NCBI GenBank assembly: GCA_034696485.1
Contig: JAQIWT010000171.1
Span: forward strand, 1 to 30,212
Source of the DNA: Isohypsibius dastychi
Taxonomy: Eukaryota; Tardigrada; Eutardigrada; Parachela; Isohypsibiidae
DNA: 30,212 bases
Reading direction: 5' to 3'
Of this stretch, positions 10,537-21,021 are shown in pieces; positions within the stretch are counted from its first letter, which is position 1; each line of letters begins with the position of its first letter. The position numbers were made by a program, and so were the translations under genes. Under the pieces are notes generated by a model that was not told where the DNA came from, ran no database searches, and saw nothing but the letters and a program-made list of their open reading frames with translations.

Positions 10537-13500
10537 TCATCGCGTTGCGCCCATATTTCGGGCGTGACTCTGGCTCAGCTTGAGTTTCTTGATTTCTTTC
10601 AACGCCCATGAGCAAAAGTTCTTGGTCTTTACTTTACTTGATCTTCGTCCTTTACTCAACAGCGCGTAGAAATCCGCTCTGTCGACAAGAGGAAAAATAT
10701 CCTGACCGAACATCTGGCAGAATTCCCTAGATACCCAAAACGCCATGAAAACACCCAGGCACATTGACACGCGATTTCTTACCCGATTATAGCAGCCGCA
10801 TTAGATATAGTGGATTCTTGGATGCTAGAAGAGTCATTCGCTATGTGAGCAATCAGACTCACGATAAAATGAACGTAAGCTCGAATCACTTGTTTCGCTT
10901 GTTCTAAAAAAACAACAAGTGTGAAACAGAGTACGAAGAAAGAAGGACAAGCGCTGCGTTACCGGTATATTCTTCTGCTTTTAGCCCATTAATGATACCA
11001 GCCGCAGCATCGAGAATGGCATCCAAGATGTCCAGCCATACCTCATGGTCCTACGAAAGAAATTTTCAGACTCAGACAAAATAACGACAAATGATACACA
11101 AAATCATGCCGAATGAAAAAATATTTTAAATTCGAATAAAACCAATGCGTACCTGGGGTACTGAGATGGCTCGAAGACATTCGAAAGACATCACAGTGTA
11201 GTTATAAAACAAAGGTCCCAAACTCAAAGCGATATCTCCTAACGTCTGGATGGCTTTTGGTTTCACTAAACCTGATGGATCGTTAATTTGCTAGATAAAA
11301 CAACAATCACAAAAAGTACAGCAAAATAAGAGGGTATCTTACTGAAATCAGTGCGACTACGCGGTTAATGTACTCCGCGACAAATGGTAGAATCTTGACT
11401 TCGTAAGTTCTGCACAGTTCTCCAATAAAATTCAAAGCTCCGTTCACAACCTAGAAAAATAACAAAATGATCTCAAAATGGTGGAAAGACAACTGTTTGC
11501 AACCTACAGAGTGTTCTGAATAACAAGTCAATGCAAGATGAATATGTGGGTTCAGATTTTCCACATATTTGAAAAACTCCTCTTGTAACACTGCAGCAAA
11601 TTTGTGGTCAGAATATCCCAGCTGGGAGTTGACAAGAAAACCTACCTTCCACCAGGACCTGCAGGCACAAAAGTGCTTCAGGCTCAGCCTGAAAACTCCG
11701 CTGGAGCCGATGGAGTTCAAGAATTTGGTAGCATATCATGACCACATTGTCAGCAATCAATATCAAATCCTCCTTTACCAAACGGCGCAAGGCAAACTAA
11801 ATTAAAGACAAACATGAAAGCTCAGGTTACTAAAAAAAACCAGTGCAGCGCAAAATGACATGTGCTGAACGAGGTATATTTGACAAATAGAAGACAAGCC
11901 GGATACAGGATTACCAAACTATTGACTCACTTGAAGAACTGCAAGAAGATGCTGGCAGTAATCACCATACTGGTGTCTTTCGTTCGGCGACAGATTCTGC
12001 TCCTTCTCAAGGATACCACTCAGCTGACCGAGTAACTGAACAGTCGTCTTCTGTACTATAGCGTAACAATCCTGAAACGGCGCTGAATTACAAATTGAAT
12101 ACGAGTTAGATCCCAGTCAATAACATTACCTTTGGAGAGTGGCTAACAAGTTCGCCTACTGCTCCGAACGCCGCAGTTCTCAGGTTATTCAACGCCGATT
12201 CCGGTCTACGGAAACAAGAACAATAAACTGGTGACGACATATAGCCATCAAAAGAGTTGACCATACCGAAGAGCAGTGGCAAATAGTTGTTCAATCAGCT
12301 CAGAGAATAACTGCGATAATGCAAACGTGTCAGGGATGGGATTGGCGTCAGTTTGGACAGCTTCGTATGAAGCCTGTGCAAGTGTTCCCAAAGCCTAAAA
12401 AAAGCAGCTCAAATAATTACTTCCGGTGACAAAAGTTTAAATATTCCGTACCCAACAAACATTAGAGGCAACTCTAGGGGCACCACTCAAATTCTGCCTC
12501 AAAATCATGACAGTGTTGTAAAACCTCTGTGGGACAAGTACAGCTTCTCGAATCAGCTGGCAAATCCTCTGAACAACCCAAGCAGCACTGTCTCGCACGG
12601 CAACACTACTGTCTGCCATCATTGCAAGAATCACGTCGTAAGCTTGATCGACCATGTTTCGAAGTTTGCTGGCATCTGGTCCTTCCAGGATGGAACCTAG
12701 AAAAAAATCAGGTCAAAACATTTAACCAAACTACCAAAAAATTCATCAAAAATACCGAATGCTACGCAAGCTGCATCTCGGTAATGCCAGTCAGCATCAT
12801 TAACATGCTGGCTAACAAATGGTACGACATGAGGAACTACTTCATCCTGGACACACTGTGCAATCAACATGATACAGACGCTAGCGGCTTTGCTAGGCAC
12901 CCATTCGTCGCTCTCCTCTTGGTCAGCTTGCTGGGCAAGTAGTTTCAACAGCTGAGGTGTGACATACTGAAGATATTCATTGACGAACTTAAAGCTCTTG
13001 TGTTGCGGAATACGTTCTTCGTCCTTCGCCTGATAAAATCGGCTTATTGAGATATAAATTATATATTTTGGGACCGTAATAGCGATACCTCCGCTTCTTC
13101 ATAGTTCAGACCGATCTCTGATTCGCTTATCGTGGACCAGAACTCCACTCCTTGGAGAACGATTTCCGGCACATCTGAGCACATTGCTTGAAATGATATC
13201 TAAAATCAATGAAAATGAAGCCATTATTCAGACCTCCAAGTATCTGCTTACCGGAAACAAAGCCTTTTGCATGTAGAGTTGCATAAAATCGTAGAAGAAC
13301 TGCATGATCTTAACAGTGCACTGGAGCGCGGCAATTTTTAGCTATTCAAAACAAACGGTGAAACTACAACAATTTGTCACAAGGATTGATTGCGAACATT
13401 CATACTCGGTTATCGGCGGCCTGAGTCGCCTCACAGACGACAGTCATTATGTAGTCCCGCTCTTCTTGCTTTTCAAAATTTCCTTTGAAGAAATCCACGG

Positions 13501-14635
13501 AATTGTGCAACGCTGTTGTCGCAGCTAACCGAATGTCAATACTGAAAGACAAAAGTTGCTAACATGAAAGCAGTCACCTGAAAAGCCATCTCTCACCTAG
13601 GCTCTTCTTTCCGCATGCCACTGACAATAGCTGTCAGAATGATGTTGGAAAATGTTCCAACCGCTTCGAAGTTCTGGGAGAAGAGGCACAATTATAATCT
13701 ATAATCTCGAAATCAGTTCCAGTCGCATTATGCTAACATACCACTTCTTCGCAGATGTAACCGATAGCTTCCAGGGCGGACTGCCGGACAACTACGTTAG
13801 ATTCTGGGGACTGAACGCAGCTGGTCAAAAACGGAATAATTTCCGGCCATTCTCCGCGGACTATTTCGCAAAGTGCTATATTCGCGATGACCTGAGCAAC
13901 AGCCCGGCCTAGGAAAACTTTGTCCGTTTGTAAGGCTTGCAAGATCTGCAGAAAAACGTGAAGAAAAACAAAGAAAATTGACTTGAAGAGATGCTCACGT
14001 TTTTCTTTATCAAGATTCTGATCTGAGGTGCCAATTTCAGCCAAGCTTCCTGCCTGGCCTCGTTGATGGCAGTATCCTTCGATGAAATGGCATTCTTCAG
14101 TGCGAGGGCAGCACTTTGCCGAATGACATCTGAGGCATCTGTGGAGCTAATAAGTTCTGATAAGCGGCCCGCTGTTTGCTCCTGCGAATGCGGTACGTTA
14201 TAAGCAAGAGACACTTCTAAGGAATAATGAAATGTCGCCAACCAGTTCTCGTTCCAACAAATCGGCAAGAGTTTGCTCCGCTCGCTTCTGCTCACTCTGA
14301 TCTGAAACGAAAACAGATTATTATTCAAAGGCACAACAACGCGGAAGAAAAACAGCCAAAAAAAACCGAATTTTAACCCTCGACCGCATCAACCCAGAAT
14401 AAGATGTTTCCAATGTTTCAAAGCATGTACAAGTTCATCGCGCTCCAAAGAGTAATATGCCACAAATCGGCCCAACAAATGGCAGCACGACCCCAGATGG
14501 CCATGAAGTAAGGGCAGAAATGCGATCTCAAATTCTCTCGTGAATCGCAACGGCACATGCACTATAAAACACAGCGCCCAACTGTATCATCTTACCTGGA
14601 GATAACAAATGTTCCACGACATTCCGAAGATCCAT
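10537..14635 (-). CDS. KPNB1: Importin subunit beta-1 (karyopherin beta-1)
   Basis: Twenty exons: 14635-14596, 14301-14243, 14181-13999, 13945-13742, 13673-13597, 13541-13406, 13341-13252, 13199-13089, 13029-12756, 12696-12452, 12394-12267, 12205-12130, 12071-11931, 11796-11646, 11590-11508, 11450-11343, 11290-11153, 11050-10963, 10903-10783 and 10726-10537. They sum to 880 aa; human KPNB1 is 876. HEAT repeats run throughout. Clear family blocks include [103 protein letters not shown] and the C-terminal [20 protein letters not shown]. It carries importin-alpha/NLS cargo through nuclear pores and releases it on RanGTP binding. The acidic loop near residues 336-343 reads DQEESDEW, less acidic than in vertebrates. 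The exon 2 donor (GTTGGC) is weak; it was chosen by phase and alignment. Confidence 0.97.
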
Positions 14636-15605
14636 GATTCCGAATTCTCACTTGAAAACTCGATGTCGAAAGGGAATCACCAACTGCAAAACACAGGAAC
14701 GTAATTAGTCATGTTCATAATTTGAATAACTCACAGATAAACTAACAAAAACCAAAACATGAAAAGTTTCTCCAAACGGATTTCACACAAATATCTCACT
14801 CTTCAACTTTTTCGCCACCCAATCACAAACAACAGCGATAATGAAGTTGGAAACGGATTTCAAATTGCGAGTAAATCTCTTTCATTTCAGATTTTTCAAA
14901 AGCTGTGAGCACAAATCGGCTTCTTCGTCTCACTTGCCTGATATAATTCCGATCTACACGATACACAGCTGTGTGGTCGCAATACGATGCTGATAGTTGA
15001 GGAACAGCAAAATTGTTACAAAATTCTAGTTTGTATCTCGGCAAGTACTGATTTCTCGATTTTCGCAGAAGAAGAAGAGCGACATTCAAAAATTCTTGAT
15101 TGACAAAACCAATCAACAAATCTAGACACATCTATAGAAGCCCGCTTGGCTTCCTCATTCAGACCGACCACAAAGAAACCGCCATTTGGACCCTGTCAAA
15201 TGGTCGACAGACAATCGGCATGATATGAATTTGTATGGCTATTTGGTCTACACACTTCCACGGAGAAAAATCGAACCATGTTTTATATCTGATGTAATTA
15301 GAGATAACAAAACGACAAACAATGCGGTCACTAGGTATTTTCGAGTTCAATTGAAACCATTGCAGCTCAGAAATATGCTTGTTTATTTACCTAAGCACGT
15401 CAACAAGATTAAATAGGCCAAAAAGTATGAGAAGCACATACTAACAAATAATCTGGAACTGAGAACCATAAAAATGAGAACACAACATCATGTGTAGGAT
15501 CACCCGAAACGTGGTCTTATCAGGTGAAACATTTGTACAAGGCCCAAGAATTATTCTCATTTCCAGGAACATATACTAGGTATAGCTGGCGAATTAGACA
15601 GCCTA
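14636..15605. other. Intergenic region upstream of KPNB1 and downstream of the caspase
   Basis: About 970 bases with no supportable gene. It should contain the KPNB1 promoter (left) and the caspase 3' UTR (right; a minus-strand AATAAA lies near 15382). The minus frames at 14823-15131 and 15159-15350 lack family resemblance and splice partners. Confidence 0.5.
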
Positions 15606-17441
15606 TCAAAAGCCGGGATTCAAGAACAGATTTTTGCGAAGAGTCGTGATCACATGCAAGGATTGCTTCTCCATTTGGGGTGTGATGCGTTCGCTGATCC
15701 GGTTATTAACCTGGAGATTCAGTTCCATTATGTAGAAATATTATCACATAACTAAAATCCGATAAAGTTCATTTCCTCACCTCACAGACCATCGCCGCCA
15801 AATCATTCATGTGCGCTTCTTCAGCGACAACGTTAACAAAGTCATCAACGAACCAAGTTCCGCTTCTCGGATCTCTCAAAGACACATGACCTGAAAAAAA
15901 GCCAGTGATAGTCACAGGATTAACAAAAGGGAAGACTCACCAGGCACAGTGGCGTAAATCACAAAAAAATCAGCATGGCTCGGAATCTTTTTATATTTGA
16001 CCCCGGGAATGGGATCTTTAGCGGTTTCGGAAAGTCTGAATGGCAGACTGTCAGCAAAAACTGAATCTCCCGCACCGGGACTTTTGGAACCATCGGCAGC
16101 CGGAACTAAATGGCCAGAATCGTAAGTTCCTACATAATAAAAACATCAATACGAGTAAAAAAGAAAACCGCTCATGCTTACTGCCTCGACAAGCAACAAA
16201 GAGAAAGATCTTTGGTTTATTGGCAAGATGGGGACAATTTGGTGCAATGAAATAATCCCGAATTTCCTGGTCCGTGATATGTTCACCATCGGATCCAGCA
16301 ATCATGCCATGGTCATCTCCGTGAGACAACACGACCACAACCGCTGAATCAACTCCTTCATGCTCTTTAAACCGTGAAAATTCTTCAATCAACTCTTTCA
16401 TTTTCTAAATCGGAAACAACAACTTTTACGCAAGGGAACAAAAACGCTTTTAGCTTACGTTACCTTGCTTGACAAGTCCCAGAACTGTTTGTTCTGATAC
16501 AAGCTAAAACCCAGCTCCGTGAATAAATTCTTCAAGCGATCACCATCCACATGGGTTCCTGCCCTGAATTTGAACTTGGTTTCGTCTGCACTTTCACCAA
16601 AGTTTTCGTTGTTGATAAGCAGAACAAAGCCTTTCGGTTTGGACTGCATTTTGTAGATACGTTCCCCTTTATGCAAGCGACCTTTCTTCAAATTAACATC
16701 GACCATATTGATAGACGAGTCCGGAAGGTGGCCATTTCCGCCTGAATCTACAAAGTATTATTCTCAATTGGTTCTCGATGTTGTTTGTAATCGTCATTCA
16801 CTCACCAACCGCACTATGTGGAATTTCTCTGGGTTCTTCCAGGTACCTTCGTTTCTTGATGAGTTCCAGGATATTTTTGACGACCGCGTTTTTTCCCTCC
16901 TCGTGCAAAGCCTTCAGGAAATTCAACAAGGCAGCCATACCTTTTCGGAAAATGTACTGGAGAAAATCGTCCAGAAGCTTCTCATCGCTCCGTTCTGGTG
17001 CATCACGAGCATCACGAGACTGCACCGTTTTTTTCTGCAAAATACATCCGTTCAAAACAGATGATGTACCACTCGTATTTACTGTTTACGCACCTCAGCA
17101 AGCTGTTTCATAAAAGCCGAAGAAACCGCATTCAGATCATTCAATCGCAAGAGGAAACTTTCGTTCAGTTGCACAGTTCCAACTTTGACTTCCTTTTTCA
17201 CAAGATCTCTGACATCTGCAGGCACCAACGCCGACGAACATCTTTTACTTCCAAGCATGGATGTCAACATGGCCAAACTCTGAAGCGGGGACTCGGGATC
17301 ATCTGGCGTCGCAAAACCTTGTTGAGCGACCTCCTGGGATTGCTGCGCTGATTCCGCGCCATCTTTGTTCCAAGGAAATACCTGCTGGATAGCATCAGTC
17401 TCCACATCAAGATTTCCCGGAGGATTCATGATTTCGTACAA
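15606..17441 (-). CDS. CARD-containing initiator-type caspase (CED-3/caspase-2/-9 like)
   Basis: Seven exons, 17441-17094, 17034-16806, 16747-16464, 16404-16182, 16129-15941, 15890-15781 and 15710-15606, give 495 aa (an alternative start is the Met at 17429). Residues of about 55-165 form a helical prodomain consistent with a CARD, split by intron 1 (MKQLAE | KKTVQS) and including LLDDFLQYIFRKGMAALLNF. The p20 part has GFVLLINNENFG, the Arg-bearing FRAGTHVDGDRLKNLF, catalytic His315 in VVVVLSHGDDHG and catalytic Cys359 in FLFVACRG. The p10 part has IPSHADFFVIYATVPGHVSL, then DPRSGTWFVDDF, and ends with VNNRISER and MEKQSLHVITTLRKNLF. It is a cysteine protease cutting after Asp in apoptosis; the long prodomain implies adaptor-driven activation. 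The pentapeptide normally QACRG is VACRG here. An interdomain cleavage could follow Asp in PAADGSK. Confidence 0.93.
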
Positions 17442-17942
17442 AATGAGCGAATTTCAGGACGGATGGTGGAACGTAAAATTCCTCGAGCGATGCGAGCAGC
17501 AAACTTTTGCATGTGCAGAATTATGCTGACAGATTAGCAGCGCTTCACTCCACGTGCGCTATTAGATTGATAAAAACGATGGAAACTGAGCAGATAATGG
17601 TCAACCTGGAAGCAGTTTAGCGAAATAACGAAAAGCCAAGTGCAAATTTCATTTGGCTTACAAATGACAACACAGCTGATGAGTCATTGCATTGCAGCAT
17701 TAGTCACCTAAGAAAAGCAAGGGAGAGAGAGAGAGAGAGAAATGAAGCTGGAATCACGCCACCCCAGCCAGCCCAGGTAAGAAATGAGGTCATTTTGGAA
17801 CAAAATGAGAAGGTTCTTTATGAGCCCTTGCAAGCTATAATGCCTCTCATTAAATTTAAGGCTTGAAAAAATAATAGGATGAGGACAGGATCAATTTTTT
17901 CAGTATTGACGTCCGGTTTTTTGCGAATTACACTTTGGATGC
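17442..17942. other. Spacer between the caspase start and the bHLH 3' end
   Basis: About 500 bases, both flanking genes on the minus strand; it should hold the caspase promoter. It contains a (GA)n run at 17722-17740. No gene seen. Confidence 0.5.
17722..17740 (+). repeat. (GA)n microsatellite
   Basis: An uninterrupted GA dinucleotide run of about nine units, roughly 280 bases upstream of the caspase start codon. GA runs can bind GAGA-type factors in some invertebrates; here only the repeat itself is seen. Confidence 0.8.
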
Positions 17943-18356
17943 CTAATGGAACGAAGAGGACATGTCATCTTCTTGGAGCGCTCGCCGTAGTAAAATGATG
18001 TAGACAATGGCTGAACGTAGTGTTTCAATTCTGGACAACCTGTATGAGAAACGAAATAAACATACACAGATCTAAAACACATGAAGTAACCGTATTCGCC
18101 GGCTGGCACAGCGGAACGCGTACCTTTGTTTGTGTTCCTTTGCAGTAGCCGGCAAAATTCGACGGAGCTTGGCAAAAGCATTGTTGAGATTCATCATCCG
18201 TCTTCGCTCTCTAATATTTGCAGCATTTCTTTGCAATGACGTGGTTGCGCGTTTGCGACGAAATCTTTTTAAAACTTTCGCATGATTGGCAAGCTGTAGA
18301 GGACCCGGAGTTCGCCAAACGTCCGCAGCCGATGGGAGAGTTTTCGTATTTTCCAT
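17943..18356 (-). CDS. Small bHLH transcription factor (FERD3L/PTF1-like class)
   Basis: Two exons, 18356-18124 and 18039-17943, give 109 aa. The bHLH domain occupies about residues 39-97: basic region and helix 1 read QRNAANIRERRRMMNLNNAF then AKLRRILP, and helix 2 reads RLSRIETLRSAIVYIILLRR. The DNA-contacting Glu-Arg of RERRR is intact, so E-box binding is expected, usually as a heterodimer with an E-protein. The basic region is closest to FERD3L/PTF1A, while ETLRSA in helix 2 also recalls achaete-scute proteins, so the subgroup is uncertain. An 84-base intron splits the loop just before helix 2. The protein ends shortly after the domain (ALQEDDMSSSFH) and has no extra domain. RPB3 starts divergently about 540 bases away. 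Confidence 0.88.
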
Positions 18357-18895
18357 GAGCTGGAATTACCGGACACGACTAGGAAAAATTGAAATCTAAA
18401 TGATTTTGGAAATCAGATAGAGCTTTTGGGTTCTAAGGCTATTCTGATAATATTTATTGGTGCATCTGGGTTTAGATCCAGCGATTTCGTCGATTGCAAA
18501 CAATGTAAACAGCATCATCGCTTTTTAAACGTCATTTCATGGAAATTTGGTGGCAGCTTGGTGCAGCAGCATTAGTTCCACACTTTGCAATCCGAAATTG
18601 TCATACAATTTTGAGGAAAACATCGTCTTTAATTAAAGGATGGCTGAAATTTTCGAAACCCTAAAACGCAATTTGTACGCAAATATATGTTCAACAAAGG
18701 GGACGTCGGACGGAGGGCAACTGCTCTCGCAACGACCCCAACCCATACAGCGGGGGGGGGGGGTACCTTCCAAAAGATGGAGAGTGAACAAAACAATCCG
18801 ATCTCAATTTAAAAGTAAAGAACTTGATCTCTTCAGTCCACTTTCATCCTTGTTCCAAGTCGTTTATAACTTGAGAAATTGGCACTTCGTAGAAT
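18357..18895. other. Divergent promoter region between bHLH gene and RPB3
   Basis: About 540 bases between divergent start codons. It contains a run of 12 G at 18752-18763. A 94-codon open frame at 18640-18924 overlaps the RPB3 start in another frame, lacks family resemblance and was not accepted. Confidence 0.5.
18752..18763 (+). repeat. Poly-G tract (12 G)
   Basis: Uninterrupted G12 about 130 bases upstream of the RPB3 start. It may form G-rich structure and may vary in length between reads. A C-run lies on the other side of RPB3 (20351-20363). Confidence 0.8.
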
Positions 18896-19987
18896 ATGCC
18901 TTACGCAAATCAGCCCAGAGTTGAGGTTACGGAGCTGGACGAGGAGATAGTGAAATTTGTCGTCGAAAATACGTCTTTGAGGTATGATCAAATTAATTGA
19001 CTGCTTGAACTGTTTCTAACCGTTTGAGTCTTACTTTAGCACAGCCAACTCACTCAGACGGGTTTTCTTAGCGGAGGTCCCAACGCTGGCCATCGATTAC
19101 GTCGAATTCGAGGCAAATTCCTCGGTTCTCCACGATGAGTTTCTCGCGCATCGTTTGGGTCTTATTCCCTTCGTCAGCGATGGCGTCGTCGATCAGATGA
19201 AATATACGAGGGTATGGGAATGCAATTCATTTCTCAGTAATTACAGCTCGGTATACGGTGATTTTAGGAGTGCGAATGCGAGGGGCATTGTGACTTTTGC
19301 TCGGTGGAAGTTACGTTGAAAGTAAAATGCGACGAATCTCTTGAACAGATGCACGTCACCTCGGACGACATGAAAGTAGTGGAAACGAGGTCAGCATTCA
19401 GTGATATGGTTATGCCGATCTCCAAGAAACCACGAGAAGCTGATGATGATCGCGAAACCGAGCGTGCGTTTACTTGAGTTTACTTCCGTTTTGTCACTTC
19501 CGATGTTGTGAAAAACTATTCTGTCTGTAGCGATTGTCATCGTAAAATTAAGGAAGAAGCAAGAGTTGAAGTTTAAAGCAGTTGTCAAAAAAGGCATCGG
19601 AAAGGAGCACGCGAAATGGAATCCTACTTGCGGAGTGTCATTCGAATATGATCCGGATAACGAATTGCGCCACACTTGGTATCCGAAACCTGAGGAATGG
19701 TCAGTAGATTTCGTTTGTTGTTTCTTTATTATGTGGGCATTTTTCGTTATTTTTCCGTGTGTTTCAGGCCTCGTAGCGAATACTCCCGACTCCAAGATGG
19801 TGAGCATCAAGCTCCTTTTAATGCTACTGGAATTGCCGACAGATTTTACTTTGCTGTGGAAAGTAATGGATCTTTGATGCCGGAGAACATAGTTTTGAGT
19901 GGTATTCGGGTGTTGAAGGATAAGCTGAGCAATGTTCAGAGTGCGCTCATGCAGGAAGTCCAAGCAGATGCGCTCGCGATCGGATAA
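18896..19987 (+). CDS. POLR2C: DNA-directed RNA polymerase II subunit RPB3
   Basis: Five exons, 18896-18981, 19040-19211, 19268-19463, 19531-19699 and 19768-19987, give 280 aa (human 275). Family blocks in order: [57 protein letters not shown], the zinc-binding Cys cluster [40 protein letters not shown] followed by [16 protein letters not shown], and [23 protein letters not shown]3 pairs with RPB11 in the alpha-like assembly platform of RNA polymerase II in the nucleus. All four Cys of the zinc site are present. A 212-codon antisense frame overlaps exons 4-5 and their introns and is treated as a shadow. Confidence 0.97.
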
Positions 19988-20402
19988 GATTTCGAATGTC
20001 CATGTCTTCCTGCATAAATGTTGTTCCATTTAAAAACCGTAGTTTTTTCCCCTCTTGGATGGATCATTTTCTGTTTTGGCACAACTTGGTATGATTGTTA
20101 TCCAATAATTTGAAAGAGAAGTTCACCTTCTTGTACTTCAAATTGAATGGAAACATGAATCGGCGATTGTGGGAAGTTCAACACATGTTTCTCGAGCATT
20201 GCCCTATGGATTACAGCGCTGTAATTCCCCAATTACGGGGCTAAGAGCTTCGGGCTATCTGTAAATCTGGAAAAAATTCAGGTAACATAATACACACTTT
20301 TTTTCTGAAGAAATCCATAGTACAGTATACCAGTTTTAAAGTGAGGGATACCCCCCCCCCCCCTACCAAGAGGATCCATCATTGATCAACAGAAAAAAGT
20401 CG
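19988..20402. other. Spacer downstream of RPB3
   Basis: RPB3 3' UTR and intergenic sequence. It holds a C13 run and a small open frame from an ATG at 20154 (MNRRLWEVQHMFLEHCPMDY...), which could be a 5' exon of the next, unidentified segment but does not join it in phase by any splice pair I could find. Confidence 0.4.
20351..20363 (+). repeat. Poly-C tract (13 C)
   Basis: Uninterrupted C13, about 360 bases past the RPB3 stop codon; the complementary homopolymer class to the G12 run upstream of RPB3. Confidence 0.8.
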
Positions 20403-20715
20403 AGTGTGTCGGCATGCCCCCATCACGCCGTCATTTACGCTCATCGTCATCTATCTCACTTTTCCCACGCTTCTTGATAGTGATCCAAATTTACAACACG
20501 GCGGAAGTCTGGGGTAAGCACCATATATAATCGGGGGCTCTAACAAGGGTTTCGTCTACGATCTTTTTAGTGGTGAATCTCGATCACTTTCTTTCTTGCG
20601 TCAGAAAATTTCTCTGGATATTCAGCGTGGTAACGCTGTTTGTGTTCTCGGCACTCTGCCCAACTCTAGAGACCTTGATGAGATTTATTATATCTTAAAA
20701 TGGAATTCTTTGTAA
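20403..20715 (+). CDS. Unidentified coding segment, 3' end of a small gene
   Basis: I do not recognise this protein. Exon 20571-20715 reads, in one frame, GESRSLSFLRQKISLDIQRG then NAVCVLGTLPNSRDLDEIYY and ILKWNSL before TAA. Its composition looks like a real, amphipathic domain rather than random translation. A GTAAGC donor at 20514 allows an upstream exon ending ...LLDSDPNLQHGGSLG to join in the correct phase (2 to 2) across a 57-base intron whose acceptor is TTTTTAG. The upstream frame is open from a TGA near 20388 and has no in-frame ATG, so the start must lie in another exon not identified. It sits between RPB3 and ANKRD16 on the same strand. The upstream boundary given is approximate. 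Confidence 0.4.
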
Positions 20716-21021
20716 GCTGGCTTTGTAACCAGCGTCTTTATTGCGGCCCATTTTGTATCTGTTGAAATTAAAAATCTTTTTAGTTACCGCCAGTGTCTGC
20801 TGGAGTTCTTTGTAATTGGTCGCCTAGATTTGGTACCACCCCTGTACCGCATAAAGGACGCGATGACGTCACGGTATAGCAAAACAATTCCGGTTTGATT
20901 TCGTTTCTAAACTTTCTGCGCTCAAGTTTAGATTTTGCTGCAGTAATAATTTCGCCCAAGAATGAGCTGGTATTTTAGCTGTTGACCTGTTGTTTTATTT
21001 TATCTGCAATCTGGTGCTACA
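20716..21021. other. Upstream region of ANKRD16
   Basis: About 300 bases without a gene, expected to contain the ANKRD16 promoter. A perfect cAMP-response-type palindrome lies at 20864-20871. Confidence 0.5.
20864..20871 (+). promoter_or_regulatory. CRE palindrome TGACGTCA
   Basis: Exact TGACGTCA about 150 bases upstream of the ANKRD16 start codon, a typical position for a CREB/ATF site. The motif is read directly; use as a regulatory site is inferred. Confidence 0.45.

Noticed and set aside
12529-12942. 137-codon plus-strand frame inside KPNB1
   Set aside because: Entirely opposite to conserved KPNB1 exons 9 and 10; coding shadow.
14823-15131. 102-codon minus-strand frame between KPNB1 and the caspase
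   Set aside because: No recognised domain, and no splice pair joins it convincingly to KPNB1, whose start at 14635 already aligns with the family N terminus.
18640-18924. 94-codon plus-strand frame overlapping the RPB3 start
   Set aside because: Contains the poly-G run, no family resemblance, and the RPB3 start is in a different frame with a clear N-terminal match.
19391-20029. 212-codon minus-strand open frame antisense to RPB3
   Set aside because: It runs across two RPB3 introns and exons, has no family resemblance, and RPB3 on the plus strand is certain; treated as a shadow of coding sequence.
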